Positions 47,775 to 59,529 of a stretch of 64,000 nucleotides of DNA are shown piece by piece. Position 1 is the stretch's first letter. Every line of letters starts with the position of its first letter. The notes under the pieces were generated by a model. That model had not been told where the DNA came from and did not search any database. It saw only the letters and a list, made by a program, of their open reading frames with translations. The stretch covers positions 1 to 64,000 of the forward strand of contig SGPM01000128.1 of NCBI GenBank assembly GCA_004802725.1. Direction: 5' to 3'. Source of the stretch: Antrodiella citrinella. Taxonomy: Eukaryota; Basidiomycota; Agaricomycetes; Polyporales; Steccherinaceae. The position numbers and the translations under genes were made by a program.

Positions 47775-48864
47775 CTACGGAAGGCGCGCATGAGTTCCAC
47801 AGCCTTTGATCCCCAAACCTATAGCCGTCTCCACATCCTTTTCCTTCTTTTCCTTCTCCCACTCCTCTTCTGAATCACAGGTCAGGCGACACCGAGGGAA
47901 GTTGTCCGGATAAGGTATCAGAACTTGCTCCGCTTGCATTGGAGTTGAAAGTTCGTCGGTGAATAGGGGGAGTCTCGAATCGGGATCCGCCAGAGATGTC
48001 AAAAATTTGTCCAGAAAAGTGGACGCTAAGAAAAAGCAGATCAATATATCACTACTGTCAGAGTGAATAATTGGATCATACGCACGGATGATATATACAT
48101 CTGCATCACACCTGATCTCGATCCTCTTCAGCGAGATGAACCCCCATTTCCTACCATGTGGCCACACAGCCCGAATGTATTTCCCTATAAGCTCCCTTTC
48201 TACCTTGTATCCAGCCTCCCAACAGCTTCTCTTGTGATCGTAAGATCCGATACCTTTGGGAGTGAATTCAGAGCCAAAGATATGCCTCGTCAGGAAGTGG
48301 CTTGTTTCATGGAAGAGAACAACTGCCAAAAGGAATTTCAACATCTTGAGTTGAAGCTCCTGTTCAGGATCGAGGTTTTAATACAGCACTCAGTGTATGG
48401 TTACTGAAGGTGAATCCATTACTCACTGATGTACTATCTTCAAAGGAAGCGAGAGCTACAACCAAGCCTCTTCTCACGAATATGCATCGTTGGTCGCAGT
48501 CATCACTGAAAGGACCATTCTTCTCGACGTGCCCCCAGGTATCTTCATCTTCACCATGATATTCGGTGAGGACAATCTTAATAGGCTGGATTAGACAGTC
48601 TAGGACTTTCTGCGACGCTGCCGAAACAGGGAAGGGCTTGTAATGTTCACATGTTGCATCTAAGCGGGTGTTCATTGTTATGATGAGAACCGTATAGACA
48701 GTGAGAGTCGACAGTGATGATTTGATATGATTGAACACCATGGATGCGATGTCGGTGACAGCGAGGGCGAGGGCGGAGGAAGCCGGCTGGATTGCAAGCT
48801 GCGAATAGGTGTTGGCGCGGTCTTCTTCCATACCATAGTCGACCTCAGAAACGACCATTTTCAT
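47775..48864 (-). CDS. small protein with HExxH motif, unknown family
   Basis: Two exons: 48864-48427 (phase 0 junction, 67-nt intron ending at 48360) and 48359-47775. Exon 2 begins ELQLKMLKFLLAVVLFHETSHFL, with HETSH fitting the zinc-protease HExxH pattern inside a hydrophobic helix, followed by RHIFGSEFTPKG and EAGYKVERELIGKYIRAV, which could supply a third ligand (Glu in EAG). About 340 residues; no signal peptide or membrane helix besides the motif helix. The acidic, Lys-rich stretch EEEWEKEKKEKDVE is near the end. I know of Agaricomycete proteins of similar outline (a hydrophobic H-E-x-x-H helix, then TP and EAG) without assigned activity. Within exon 2 a GT...TTAG pair (about 48082-48027) could be another intron and would change the C terminus. 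Confidence 0.55.
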
Positions 48865-49111
48865 GGCGGTTCAAGAGTCTGCAGCACATCCAGGACAACT
48901 TGAAGTTCAAGTTGAACGTATCCCCGGGCCGCCGCCTGTTTGTCAGTATTTGCTTCCGCGCAAACGGGCGCTCCGCCGCTTTGTCGTCGACAGCGCTTTT
49001 GATTTCTTGGGTTGGCGGAGGATGCACCGTCTGTAGACTATACATCAATCACAAAATCACAAGCTAGATAAAGCATGCAGTATTGTGTGCCAGGTGGCAA
49101 TAAAGGCATCT

Positions 49112-50054
49112 TCACTCCTCTTCCTCATCGCTGCAGGGATCATCCCACCCAAGAGCCGACCGTACGTTGTAGCCCGCCCTATCCGGATCTGTCCACTTCG
49201 ACGCTGGCGTGAACCCTTCGTCCTCCCATTGTTTGTGCATGTTCCGCGCGATCCTCTCCGCACGTAGCATCGGCCACGTATCGTAGTAGTCGCCGAAGAA
49301 GCTCTGCAAGACAGAGAAGAAGGATGTGCCTTCCGTCACTTCACCTCGGTCGGCTCTGGCGCGCAGGGCTTTCAAGTTCATCCTGTCAGCAGTGCCGTCG
49401 AGCTGGGAGTAGCATGTCATAACGATGAGCCATGGTAGTACAGCTGTATCGACGATCCACTCACCGCTTCTTTGACGCGTCTCGCATACTCCCATTCTTC
49501 CTTGAACCATTCGGACACCATGCCCTTCCAGTTGCACTTGATCTCCAACGCAGGCCAGTTCGGCTCCAAGTCCGGGATGCAGGTGTCGTTGGCATGGTGT
49601 CGGATCTGGATGACAATCCGGGGACGGTGCACGGGGTTCCCGTATTCGAACATCGACGCGAGCGTGCGTGAGAGGAGGGGCTTGACGTCGTCGTAGCATT
49701 CGGTCTCGCGGAAGACGGCGTACGTGCAGTCCGTCAGATCGATGTGAGTGAACGTGAACTCGGACTGGAGGGAGATCTTGCTAATCTTGTCGTAGGTCAT
49801 CCCTGCGGACGAGTGTCAAAGCTCCGTGGTGTAAATAATCAGAGACGGAATTTGCCTGCATCCATGAACAGAGAGGTCCTCTTCAAATGACGAGCCACGA
49901 ACATGCGCTCCGCCGCGTCTTTGAAATTGCGGGAGACTTCACGCCACGTCGTCTATAACCACGTCATATCTTGAACCGTCGTCCCGCTGAATACGAGGAT
50001 ATTGTGGAAAACATTCGGCGAAAATCTTGACGGAAGCTTCGATGACGAGAACAT
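49112..50054 (-). pseudogene. F-box-like family, copy 1 (stop in F-box)
   Basis: Three exons on the minus strand. Exon 1 (from ATG 50054) reads SPNVFHNILVF and DMTWL, then TAG (49955-49953) where sister copies have Trp, then TTWREVSRNFKDAAERMFVA and RHLKRT. The middle exon has SEFTFTHIDLTD, IVIQIRHHANDTCIPDL and WPALEIKCNWKGMVSEWF; the last ends DDPCSDEEEE. Sister copies lie at 56966, 58544 and 60041. The family shows an F-box-like start (DVF..IL ... WLWTSCR.VSRDFK) and an acidic tail; related expansions are common in Agaricomycetes and are guessed to recruit SCF ubiquitin ligases. The first intron appears to have a GC donor. The stop may be real inactivation, an error, or part of an unrecognised intron. 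Confidence 0.7.
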
Positions 50055-50977
50055 AAGTAGAATCCGAAGCGCGAGCCTGTTGTGAGTGCATTGTCAATCT
50101 AATTTTTCAAGCACACGCGTACCTGTTGGATCTGCGAGTAGGTCTTGTGTTTTCCGTTCTGGAGATAGAATGAATAGTCAAGGTGGAGGTTATAAGCAAG
50201 ATTTGGACGCTCGATACAAATGCTTGCGGATGGTGCCACCGACGAACCCATCCCCTTGTCTACTTATCGAGACCGCCTCAACAACATCGTTAGCGCAGGT
50301 TGCCGTTAGTCCCAGAAACTTGAAATAACGCGATGGAAGACAATGCAACGTCCCAGAAAATTAGACCCGCCTCACAACGAGGGCCGCGGCAGAAGCAGTC
50401 TTGACTTCAGTCTTTTACAGCGTGCATCCTCAGGACAACGTAAGGGATGGGTCATATGTGTCCATGCCATGTCTACGAGGGTTGTCAGCGTTGGTAAGTC
50501 GTATACAAAAGGGCACGTACCACGAAGGTCTTGAGGGTGCTCGGTGCTTAGAAATCGTTGTCCGTGACCCGAAGAGGCCCAGTAGTCAGACGCGCGCAAG
50601 TCATGAGTACATGGTTATATTTGAGATAGAAAAGCATGGAGATACAGCAGAATCCAAGAAATTGGAGAAGGAACAACGTAAAATCTGGTGTCAAGATTAA
50701 ATCAGGGTACAATGGGGAAATCGATGGAAAGCAGGGTAAGCAGACGACCAAACTATGACCGGGGCCGGGGACCGAATAATACACTTGGGATATAACAATA
50801 TATATGGCGATCAGACAGCTTTCACGGGGGAGGTGAAGGGGTTCCTGTAATGGGAAGTAAGATACTAGGATTTGTGAGACGGAGTGAAGCACGACAAACC
50901 GAAGAGACCAGCTCGTGGTGGCATCCTGGAAGGTCCAGGCGACGCGAGCTGAGGTTGTGGGGAATGAAGTGGATTGG
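50055..50977. other. no gene recognised
   Basis: About 920 bp without a supported exon. An extended 3' exon of the next minus-strand gene could reach into it. Confidence 0.4.
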
Positions 50978-51529
50978 CTACCAGGATCCGAAGCAGTTAG
51001 TCATATAACGACAGAGAACACTGTAAAGTGAACACGTACGTCGCCACTGAGCCCAGGCCGGGAGGTTGGTAGGAGCAGCTGGCTCAGGCGTAGGCATTGC
51101 GGGAGGAGGTGCGGCCGCAATAGCTTTCTGCTTTGGTCTGCGGCCTTCTGGTCTCTTCTGGACCGTACGCCACGCAGGCCGAGCAGGCTCGACATCTTCA
51201 ATGGCAAGCGGCTGTGGTGGCGGTGTGGGTGGTGGTGGAGTCGATTCCCGCTGAGCACGCCAACGATGTTTACCAACTCATCCACGAAACAGGAAAAAGA
51301 AGAGCACGTACCTTGCCTATCCACGGTGGGTATTCTCCGCCGCCATACTTCGAACGAGTGGCTAGTAAGTCCGCAATCTCACTGGGGTGCGTGGCGTGAT
51401 CAGGCCCGATGTTATGATGCCACGGAGAATCACGTACTACTGCAGCTGCTGTCTCTCATCTCGCAGCTTTCCAACCTCGTTGAGGAGGGTCTTGATCTCG
51501 CTCGCTAGAGCCTTGCTGTAGTCGGTCAT
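50978..51529 (-). CDS. small coiled-coil and proline-rich protein
   Basis: Exon 1 (51529-51441) encodes MTDYSKALASEIKTLLNEVG and KLRDERQQLQ, an amphipathic helix likely to form a coiled coil. A 57-nt-class intron (51440-51382) leads to HEIADLLATRSKYGGGEYPP, then a third exon starting RESTPPPPTPPPQPL, with PAWRTVQKRPEGRRPKQKA and TNLPAWAQWR. The phases agree across both introns. I recognise no function; the helix plus PPxW-type tail looks like an adaptor. The 3' end is uncertain: reading on gives a stop at 50978, but a GTACGT donor right after AQWR suggests one more exon further left. Confidence 0.55.
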
Positions 51530-52558
51530 GTATCTGTGCTCCGAGGGAGAAGTTTCGCCTCAGCTTGTACGCATGCAAGCAATGCCGGAATGTGCGTACT
51601 TGGGTGGGGCTATAAATGGCCCCTTGTTGGACATCTGATTCGGGGAGAAATACGAATGTGCAGCAGAACAATCGGTCGTGAAAGTGGTGGAAGGAGGGAG
51701 AGTTTGTAGCCGGCAGTTGGCGCGCTAAGGACAAGCAGCCTCGTGGCGGGACAAGCTGGATCAAACAGTTCGGAAAATTCAATGACGAGCGTTGTTCATT
51801 GACACTACATACTTACGACGATACATCGAACAACTTTACAGGCGTCGATGCTGAGGTCCTGAGGATAATGCGCAGGGAGTATCTAGTGAGTACTCAGCGT
51901 TTTCTCCGACTGTTCCGATGTCCTGAAATGCGTTCAGTTTCCGACTGATAATCGCCTGCTGTATGATCATCTATGGACAGAGCAGCTTATGACCAATGCC
52001 ATCTTGTTGGAGCTTGTTGGCCCTTCGAATCGAGTGAAATATCAGCCTGAAGTTGCTTTCCACCTACGCACGGGTAAACCTATGCAGATGATGTTCTTTT
52101 CGGTGATGATGGAATCCTGAGGGTACGCGTTAGCTTCCTTAGGCTCTGGTTGAACGCATTTATAGTTCCAGACATGATGCTGCATTGAATAATGTACTAT
52201 GAGACAAGTGAAAAGGTCTGTGTTCGTAACATATTCAACGAGGTGCTTTCCAATTCATTTGTTTTCACGCAGGACACTCGAAATCTCAACTGCGCGCGAT
52301 TGGACCCAGGACTGGCAAGGCTCAGGACATTGGCATGGCCATGTGTTGACGCCACAGATTGCACTGTTCTTCTGTCACGATGGGACTAGGTTGCTTAGGT
52401 TTCGGCTTGCTTGCGATGGGACCCCAACTATCGTTTGTTCACGATGGGCCCTTCGTTGCTGTCAACCGATCATGATTCTCGCCACGACAGGGTTATAATT
52501 GAAGGACCTCGTTGCTCTTGAGACCCTATCTAGTCTCCCTGCTAGTGCGCTCGGCCCC
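51530..52558. other. coding-like sequence without a gene model
   Basis: On the plus strand, 51940-52070 reads FPTDNRLLYDHLWTEQLMTN then AILLELVGPSNRV with good codon texture and a plausible acceptor before it, but I cannot connect it to a start or to downstream exons. A TATAAAT box inside a GGGGC...GGCCCC hairpin lies at 51607-51623 on the plus strand and could serve it. Confidence 0.3.
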
Positions 52559-53823
52559 ATGTCAAGCATGTCTCTCGTCGAGACTAAGGTAGATGATACC
52601 GATCCCAGTGTTCACTGGCTTGGCTCCAGCTGGTCCCGCGAAAGTAGCAACAGTTCAGGAGTTTGGAACGGCACATTAACTTTCGCGACAACCAATAACA
52701 GCGGATTAGTGGTTGAGTTCAATGGTATTTTCTAGCTCCCCTTCTTTCGAGAATGCCTCCTCACTTTATGTGTCCCCAGGTATCCAAATTTCTTTGTACG
52801 TCACGGTGCACCGACTCACAAATCCGCCGGTCGCTCAAATTACTATCGACGACGAGCCATCGTTTCTGTACACTCTTCCCACTCGCGATGACGACACGGA
52901 AGAGGACGGATTTCGTGCCTTCCAGTCGCAGACTATCTCTCCGGGGTCTCATCAACTGTGGATGGAGTTTACATACATCAGCCAGGATGAACCTGTGAAT
53001 GTGGACTATTTCGGCATAATTCCCGATCCTTCATCTACTTCGTCTCCTCTCCTTACTTTGACAACACCTCCTCCATCATCGCGTTCATCGTCGAGCCCGA
53101 ACAAGCAGACGCTCATCCCGTCATCGAGTATTTACACATCTACCTCCTTGACCCCGAATGGGAACACGTCTGCCGGCGTACCAAATGCAGCATCAACGGG
53201 AGCTTCTGTCATGAGCAGCAGCCAACATATGCCTACAAACATCATCGCTGGAAGCATTGCTGGTGGCTCGGCCTTCATCATTCTTATTCTGCTCGGAGCA
53301 TGTGTCTACCTTCGGCGGCAAGGGACAGTAGATCTTGATATCATCAAGGTCTCCAAAGTGAACGGTGAGTTTTGCGTGTTACTTTTCAATAAAACGGCCT
53401 CTAATACTTGTTGCTGCTGGGACAGAGCATCGTCTCTCGCGTTCAAATGGGCAAGTCGCACCTTATTTGCTGGCTCGTGAACACAACGGCCCAGAGTCCT
53501 CATATGGTGCATGGGATACTCATGCTAGTCATACCCTCATTGGTGACACCAAGGCCAGGAGACGACTCGCCGCTGCACTGCTTGCGACCCCTCCNGCGCT
53601 TTTGCTTGCCGGTAGTTCANTCGACTCGGGTTCATGCCATTCAATCGTTCAGACTGAGACGANNACGAGTCANACACCGCTGCTGTNGTCTCCCCANACG
53701 CACGCAGGCAGAAACCCNGAACCCCTGCTCGTTGCTGAGCCGGCGACGGANGATCTCTNCCCTCATCTANTAGCTCTCGCAGTCACGCCACCGCCGACGT
53801 ATTACAGCGAAAAGGGGACTTGA
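52559..53823 (+). CDS. single-pass membrane protein, tandem copy A
   Basis: Exon 1 (MSSMSLVETKVDDTDPSVHW ... FN) joins over a short intron to GIQISLYVTVHR, then QITIDDEPSFLY, DGFRAFQSQTISPGSHQL and EPVNVDYFGIIPD, a beta-rich ectodomain. A Ser/Thr/Pro stalk follows, then the membrane helix IIAGSIAGGSAFIILILLGA and a basic stop-transfer (YLRRQ). The cytoplasmic exon begins EHRLSRSNGQVAPYL and ends PPPTYYSEKGT. It is closely related to the next gene (same exon layout, QSQT.PPG.HQL motif, helix IILILLG) and more distantly to the gene at 34.7 kb. Several Ns in the last exon leave parts unsettled. The start could be the first or the second Met (52559 or 52568). Confidence 0.7.
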
Positions 53824-54973
53824 AGGACGANTTACCTGTTTCCANGATTTCCCGATGTGTAAGCCGGATATCTGACGACGAAAATTCCCTCCGAGTCAAC
53901 ATGGCTGTTTTCACTTCTTTCTCGTGACATTCGTCGGCGGGGTTCCACTTTTCTGTACTCAGANTNCGACTGACTCAAGGACCTTCCGAGCGTGAGGCCA
54001 GAAGGTTGTCCGAACATNACAGTGTTTTGTTTCTTTTGTTTCGCGATAGAATACATCATACATATCGTCTCTATGTTTCAACGCACTACTAAGTATTTGT
54101 GTTAGCATTGTACCTAGATTCATAAGGAGGTGTCGTCAAGGTGTAGTTGTTCTGCCAGTGATGATGAAGCAGACGATGGCAACGTCAACGGTCACGGTCA
54201 ATGGTGGAAGTTTTGAGAAAGAGGAATTCAGCGGACTCGGATGTTTCCGACACGGGCACGGTGGCCACGTGGATACCCTGGGGCCTCAGCGAAATTCAAC
54301 TCGAGTCTTTTTCCTTGGATGGCCTGGCGTTTCGCTGGTCGCTGTTCAGGCATATTCTATATACATATCAGAATCCTTACTTCGTACNTGAAGCAGCCCA
54401 CGGGTAAGANCTCTTCATTGACTGACCCACAAAGGACTTACACTCCGGACGCTCACTGTATCTTCCAGGTGATCTCCTCTGCGGANGATCAATGATCATG
54501 ACAACGGCGAGACCGAATGCGTTGGATCTTTTTTGCCAATGCCTGTCATTGCAGTGACAGAAGTTTGAAAGACGCTGCCAGGTCTGATTATGTGACTCTT
54601 CAGTGAGTAACCTCTCGTGGTTCACCGGGTGTTGCGAATAGGTCACTGGCAGTATCAGAAGCATATTCAAACATCGTGCTTTCTGCTCATTCTTACCCAG
54701 GTCGTTTAGCAGGCGCTGCACCACCAATCGTGACCTTGCACCTGCGTTCCGTTCGACACTGCCATCATATGGAGACGCGATAGTATGCTGCGCCGTTGGC
54801 ATTCTCCTGACGCGCAGGGGCATTAGCACTGAATATCTTGATCATGCAACTTGGATATGAATCAAAGATCAGTGCTCCCAGGTCATTATAATTATCCCTG
54901 CGAAGATTCAAATAACGTACGTCGTCGCTTTTCAGATTGCCTGGACCCACTCAGCTCCCTACTTTTGGTCGTC
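53824..54973. other. intergenic within tandem duplication
   Basis: 3' flank of copy A and promoter region of copy B. It contains the repeat unit at 53854-53931; the rest has no recognised gene. Confidence 0.45.
53854..53931 (+). repeat. duplicated 3' flank, copy A
   Basis: 78 bp sharing long stretches (CGGATATCT.ACGACG, TCTTTCTCGTGACATT) with 56573-56644 after copy B, with a small length difference. Confidence 0.75.
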
Positions 54974-56339
54974 ATGTCCAGACCTTCACAACCTCAGTCT
55001 GACGCGAATGACCAGCACCCCCGTATTCGTTCCCTCGACTGGCTCAGAGTCGAGACCGACAAGTCTGGCTTTTTCATCGGGGCCTTGACCTGCACAACAA
55101 CTATTCATACGTGCCATGTTCAGTTCAAAGGTATGCACTAGCTCAGCACTATTTGGTGGTTCTTTCTCATTTTATGTGCCCCCAGGGACACAAATATCGC
55201 TCTACGTGATGGCACAAGCTACCACAAAACCACTGATTGCTCAAGTTACGATTAACAACACCCTACCATTTACCTATGCATCCCCTCCGAGCACTAATGA
55301 CTCGGGCGTGCGTGAAATCCTTGCCTTCCAGTCACAGACTCTTCCCCCGGGGTTCCATCAGCTGGATGTGTACTTTAACTCAATCGGTCCGAATGAAGCT
55401 GTGAATGTGAACACTTTCGGTACACTCCCTCCTAACGCAAATCCTACGGTCTCTCCGACTCCGAGATCATTGTTCGATATCTCACCCCGCAGCTTACCCT
55501 CCTCTGCGAATAGTCTGACTTTTGCCCTCGTCCCTTCCTCCACTCCTTCCTTCACTCCTTCCTCTGCCCTTTCCTCCCCCCTTTCCTCCCCCCTTTCCTC
55601 CACCTCCGCATCGTTATCAACTAGTTTGTTACCCCCGGCCTCTATCACGCCGACTGGAAGCCAGATCCCCCAATCGAGCTTGTCCTCGATGGATCTATCT
55701 GCTAGCGTGTCTCTCGAACCAATGGCGTCGACGACAGCTGTTGGTACGCAGAGCGACAGTCACCGTGGAACTTCGGATATTGTTCTTATTGTTGGCGGGT
55801 TTGCTGGAGGTTCAGTCTTCATAATACTCATTCTGCTGGGTGTATGTTTCTCCCGCCGCCACGGTCGGAGAAGAGCGAGAGGTGCCAATACAGTGCCAGT
55901 AGATGTCGGTGAAGCCAATGGTAAGTGCCCTGTAGATTGTGTGTAACGGCAATCTCTGAGCTTTATACTTGACATTCAAATAGACTCACATTTCTGGCGN
56001 CGAGTAAGGCGTATATCTCCCTTCGCTCTTGGTCGAGAACACGACGATGTGGAGCCCTATCGTGGCTCGTCGCCAGCGCCACGCGGCCGTACTACTGAGT
56101 CAAAACCTGAACTCATTAGGATGCTGTCCACTTCGTCACCCGGTCGTCACTTTTCCATCGCTACGAATGACCCCTCCGACTCGACAATGAGTCGNAGATC
56201 ACTACTACCCCAGACGCCAATTCGACCCACTGCGGATCCTACTTCGCGCNTCACTCCGACCCAGAGTTCTCCCTCCGAATATTCAAATTCATCGGTCATG
56301 AAGACCCCGCCGCCCTCGTATTACACTTCTAGCTCCTGA
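54974..56339 (+). CDS. single-pass membrane protein, tandem copy B
   Basis: Starts MSRPSQPQSDANDQHPRIRS. After a short intron the ectodomain reads TQISLYVMAQATTKPLIAQV, then ILAFQSQTLPPGFHQLDVYF and EAVNVNTFGTLPP. A stalk of imperfect Ser/Pro repeats (PSSTPSFTPSSALSSPLSS) precedes the helix IVLIVGGFAGGSVFIILILL and the stop-transfer SRRHGRRRARG. The last exon (from about 55983) encodes DSHFWRRVRRISPFALG and ends MKTPPPSYYTSSS. Both copies end in a PPP.YY motif, possibly a short cytoplasmic binding site (PPxY-like) for WW-domain proteins. The function of the family is unknown. Confidence 0.75.
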
Positions 56340-56965
56340 CGCGGGCATTNCCATGCAAGGAATCAAGTCGTTTCGGTTTCGGAGTTCCCTCCATATNNAT
56401 TCATTCCTTCTGTCCTCCCATTCCTTCCATCCTCTTCACTCCGTCAACACCTGGCATATACCCCCTTCTGCATCCCAATTGATACTCCTTCAAACGTACT
56501 AGATGACTATGCTTGATTGTACCCTGCTCGACGCTCACTCCTTGACGCAACATGCGCCGCGCGTCGCTTTCCGATGTGCACGNCGGATATCTAACGACGG
56601 ATATTCTCTCCGAGTCAGCTCAGCCGTTTCTTTCTCGTGACATTCCACAAGAACGCAGACTGACTCAAGTCTCAAGCCTGACAAACTGCATCGTACTCGT
56701 TGGGGTGCTGACCACCGTGCGCGCACGCGGGGNCGNGGGGGGGNNNNNGTCGTTNNAGGNCNTNNNAGGACATNNANNANNNGGNGTNNTNNNCNTGNAA
56801 ATTNTCNTNNANCANNNTCGTTCGTCAGANNNGTANCANGANNCNGANGAGCCAGNGNATATTCAGATATGAGAACGCGAGATGGAAGAAATATTAATAT
56901 ACGANTTCCGCAAACTCCGCTANCACACCGTCACAAACCACTGGCACGGTCGCATATTCACAACC
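56340..56965. other. intergenic with patchy Ns
   Basis: 3' flank of copy B followed by a badly resolved patch (56733-56855, many Ns interleaved with bases). No gene recognised. Confidence 0.45.
56573..56644 (+). repeat. duplicated 3' flank, copy B
   Basis: Counterpart of 53854-53931. Confidence 0.75.
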
Positions 56966-57978
56966 ATGTCTTCTTCCACGACGGACAAGCTACAGACTGC
57001 ATCGTCAGATTTTCCCGCCGATGTTTTCTTTCACATCCTCATGCATATTGGAATCGAGGTCGATGACCTGGTATGGTTGTGGACGTCCTGTCGTGTCGCG
57101 ACGCGCGACCTCAAAAACGCTGTCGAACGNGTATTTGTCGTAAGACATTTGAAGAGGACGTTCCTGTCTGTAGGTGGTGGTGAGTAACCGTGCAAAGCTC
57201 GAGCTCGGGAAGGTCTTGACCCATATTCTAGGAGTAACCAACGACAGGACGCACGGCAAAATCAGCCTCGCGACCGAGTTTTCATTCTCCCATCTCGACC
57301 CCGAAGACCGGACTCGTGCCATATTCCGCGATACAGAAGTCAAAACGCAAGCAAAGCCTTTGGTTGTTCGGCACCTCAAGTCCGTNTTCGAGCACGGGAA
57401 CCCTGTTGCCAAACCCAAAATCATTGTACAGATCAGACACCACGCCAACGACACCCCGGTACCTGGTCTAGTACCCAACTGGGACGAGCTGGAGATGTCT
57501 GTCAATTGGGTNGAGATGTACTCGCAGTGGTTCAATGAGGAGTCGGAGCACGACAGGCAGATGGGAGTATTTGTGAGTTTCTTTTTCCTGTCACCACTGT
57601 GACCCGTATCCCTCANACACACGTCCCTTTTCAAAGGTGGAAGAGTCAAAGCCAAAACTCCTTGAAATGCGCAGCAAGGTTGACCAGGGCCAAATGGGTG
57701 AAATGGACGTGTTGAAGGCGACCATGACCATGTTCGGAGACGCACACAAAGCGGCGTGGAAGGCTATCCGCACGGAGCGTATCACTCGGAATGTCAGGGC
57801 TCAAGCGCAGTCCGAGACTAAGCTTGTTGATCCTGATACACAAGGATTCACGAGTCTACAGGCTACCCGGAGAGATATCAGNTTTCAAGACCCGTTTAGT
57901 GACGAGGAGACCGAGAGCGAGGAGGAGGAGGATGGAGATGAAGACGATGTAGATGGGGATGGGGAGGACGATGATTGA
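56966..57978 (+). CDS. F-box-like family, copy 2 (intact)
   Basis: Three exons, 56966-57179, 57232-57572 and 57637-57978, total 298 residues with phase kept at both junctions. Exon 1 has the F-box-like block FPADVFFHILMHIGIEVDDL then VWLWTSCRVATRDLKNAVE. Exon 2 reads ISLATEFSFSHLDPEDRTRA, IIVQIRHHANDTPVPGL, WDELEMSVNW. Exon 3 ends with a very acidic tail (about 40 residues, mostly Asp and Glu). This is the most complete copy and the reference for the others. F-box proteins usually bind SKP1 and bring targets to the SCF ligase; here that is inference. Three single Ns are within codons and do not break the frame. Confidence 0.75.
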
Positions 57979-58543
57979 ATGAACACCGAATTTGTGCAGC
58001 TATGTTCGTTTTGCTTTCGCACCCTTCAAACGTGTAATGGTGATTGTTTTTCTTTTTTGTAGCCTTTTCAATGTTGTATTTTACTTTCCGATCGGAAACT
58101 GCAAGAGGCCTGCTTGTCTCCCTTTCCTCTTTGCACATGCGTCCGAGCTTACACCCGAATGAACATCAAGAATTCAACGGTACCANAGGTTCGTCTACTA
58201 GCCCGACCCCCTTCTCGGCCATCGCCCTTTACGGTATGCAAGCCCCCGCCCCACTCCCCAATACTAAATCTTCCTTGTTAGATCACATGTATTGGATTCA
58301 GATGGANNNGNATNCNNANNTCNCANNNCTCAAGNTCTNNNNTNNNCNNNAGCTCAGNGAGCNCAGTNAGNNNATNNNTNNTATGNNATANNGATGTNAT
58401 ACAGATGNCTCGGGGGCAATCCTGTCCACTTCCTTCTTCGAACTCTCTAGAAGGTGTACTGGGCCGAGACACAAATATTTCGTACTCATAAAGGCGACTT
58501 TACATTGGCAGCATCTTCAGGTGTTACTCGCCCGCNAATCGTC
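57979..58543. other. intergenic with patchy Ns
   Basis: Contains an interleaved N patch (58307-58410). No gene recognised. Confidence 0.45.
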
Positions 58544-59529
58544 ATGTCTGAAGCAGCTCCTCCGCAACTCGTGCCCGTAACATCTTCAAGCGCTATTTTG
58601 GACTCAGATGTCTTCTATCCCATTCTCCTGTCTGCCGATGTCGAGGCAGATGATCTCCTTTGACTATGGACGTCTTGTCGTGAAGTTTCTCGCGACTTCA
58701 NGTACGCCGTCGAACGGGTCTTCATCAACAGACACCTCAAAAAGACCTTTCTGAAGGTCAACGGAGATATGTACCTAAGTTCTGTCTTTTTGTGGTCACG
58801 GTTTGACGCATGCACACCTCTACCTCAGGAATGGTCTGGCACGAACAATACGGCAAGATTANCACAGCTATCGAGTTCGAGTTCTCCCATNTCGATNCCA
58901 ACGACCGTACCCATGCTGTCTTCNGCNACAACGACTGTGCTGCCGAGTTCAAGCCGATATNGGTCGAGCACCTCAAGGACGTCTTCGCCGAGGGGATGTC
59001 CGTTGTTCGGCCAGACATGGTCATACAAGTCAGGCACACCGTCAACGATACGTATATACCGCAGTTGGAGATAAACTGGGATGACCTCGAGGTCAAGCTG
59101 GACTGGATGGGGATGTATTCGGAATACTTCAAAGAGGAGAAAGAGAAGCANCAAAGTCGTAAGCGGGTGAGTCTTGTCTTTTTCGGGNGTACATTCTNAT
59201 TGTTTGCAAGTCTCTCACCTTTCCTCTCAGCTGGGACTCGTGGAGACGAAGGGGACGNAGTGGGCCCTCNAGTCCCTGGCACTCGGGTACGGAGAAGTGT
59301 CGAANGCGGTCCGCACGCAGCGTATCTCTCAAAACGTCCGTCTGTATTGCCCGTGGGAAGACGGTGCAAACGAAGGCGACCTCGCTGGGTTTAGGAAGTT
59401 GAAGCAACTTCCGAGATTGATGGGATGCTCGGATTTGAAGAACCTTTCAGCGATGAGGAAGGCGGCAGCGACGACGACGATGATGAAGAGGAATTGAAGG
59501 CGATGATGGAGATGGGCTTCAATGCTTGA
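58544..59529 (+). pseudogene. F-box-like family, copy 3 (stop and frameshift)
   Basis: Starts MSEAAPPQLVPVTSSSA, then DVFYPILLSADVEADDLL followed by TGA (58661-58663) in place of the first Trp of WLWTSC, then LWTSCREVSRDF and INRHLKKTF. Exon 2 (from 58829) has YGKI, IEFEFSH, MVIQVRHTVNDTYIPQL and LEVKLDWMGMYSEYF. In exon 3 the frame slips by one base near 59404; afterwards the typical acidic tail (GFEEPFSDEEGGSDDDDDEE) continues in another frame to TGA 59527-59529. Many Ns, so the frameshift may be technical, but the stop is unambiguous in the consensus. Confidence 0.7.
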
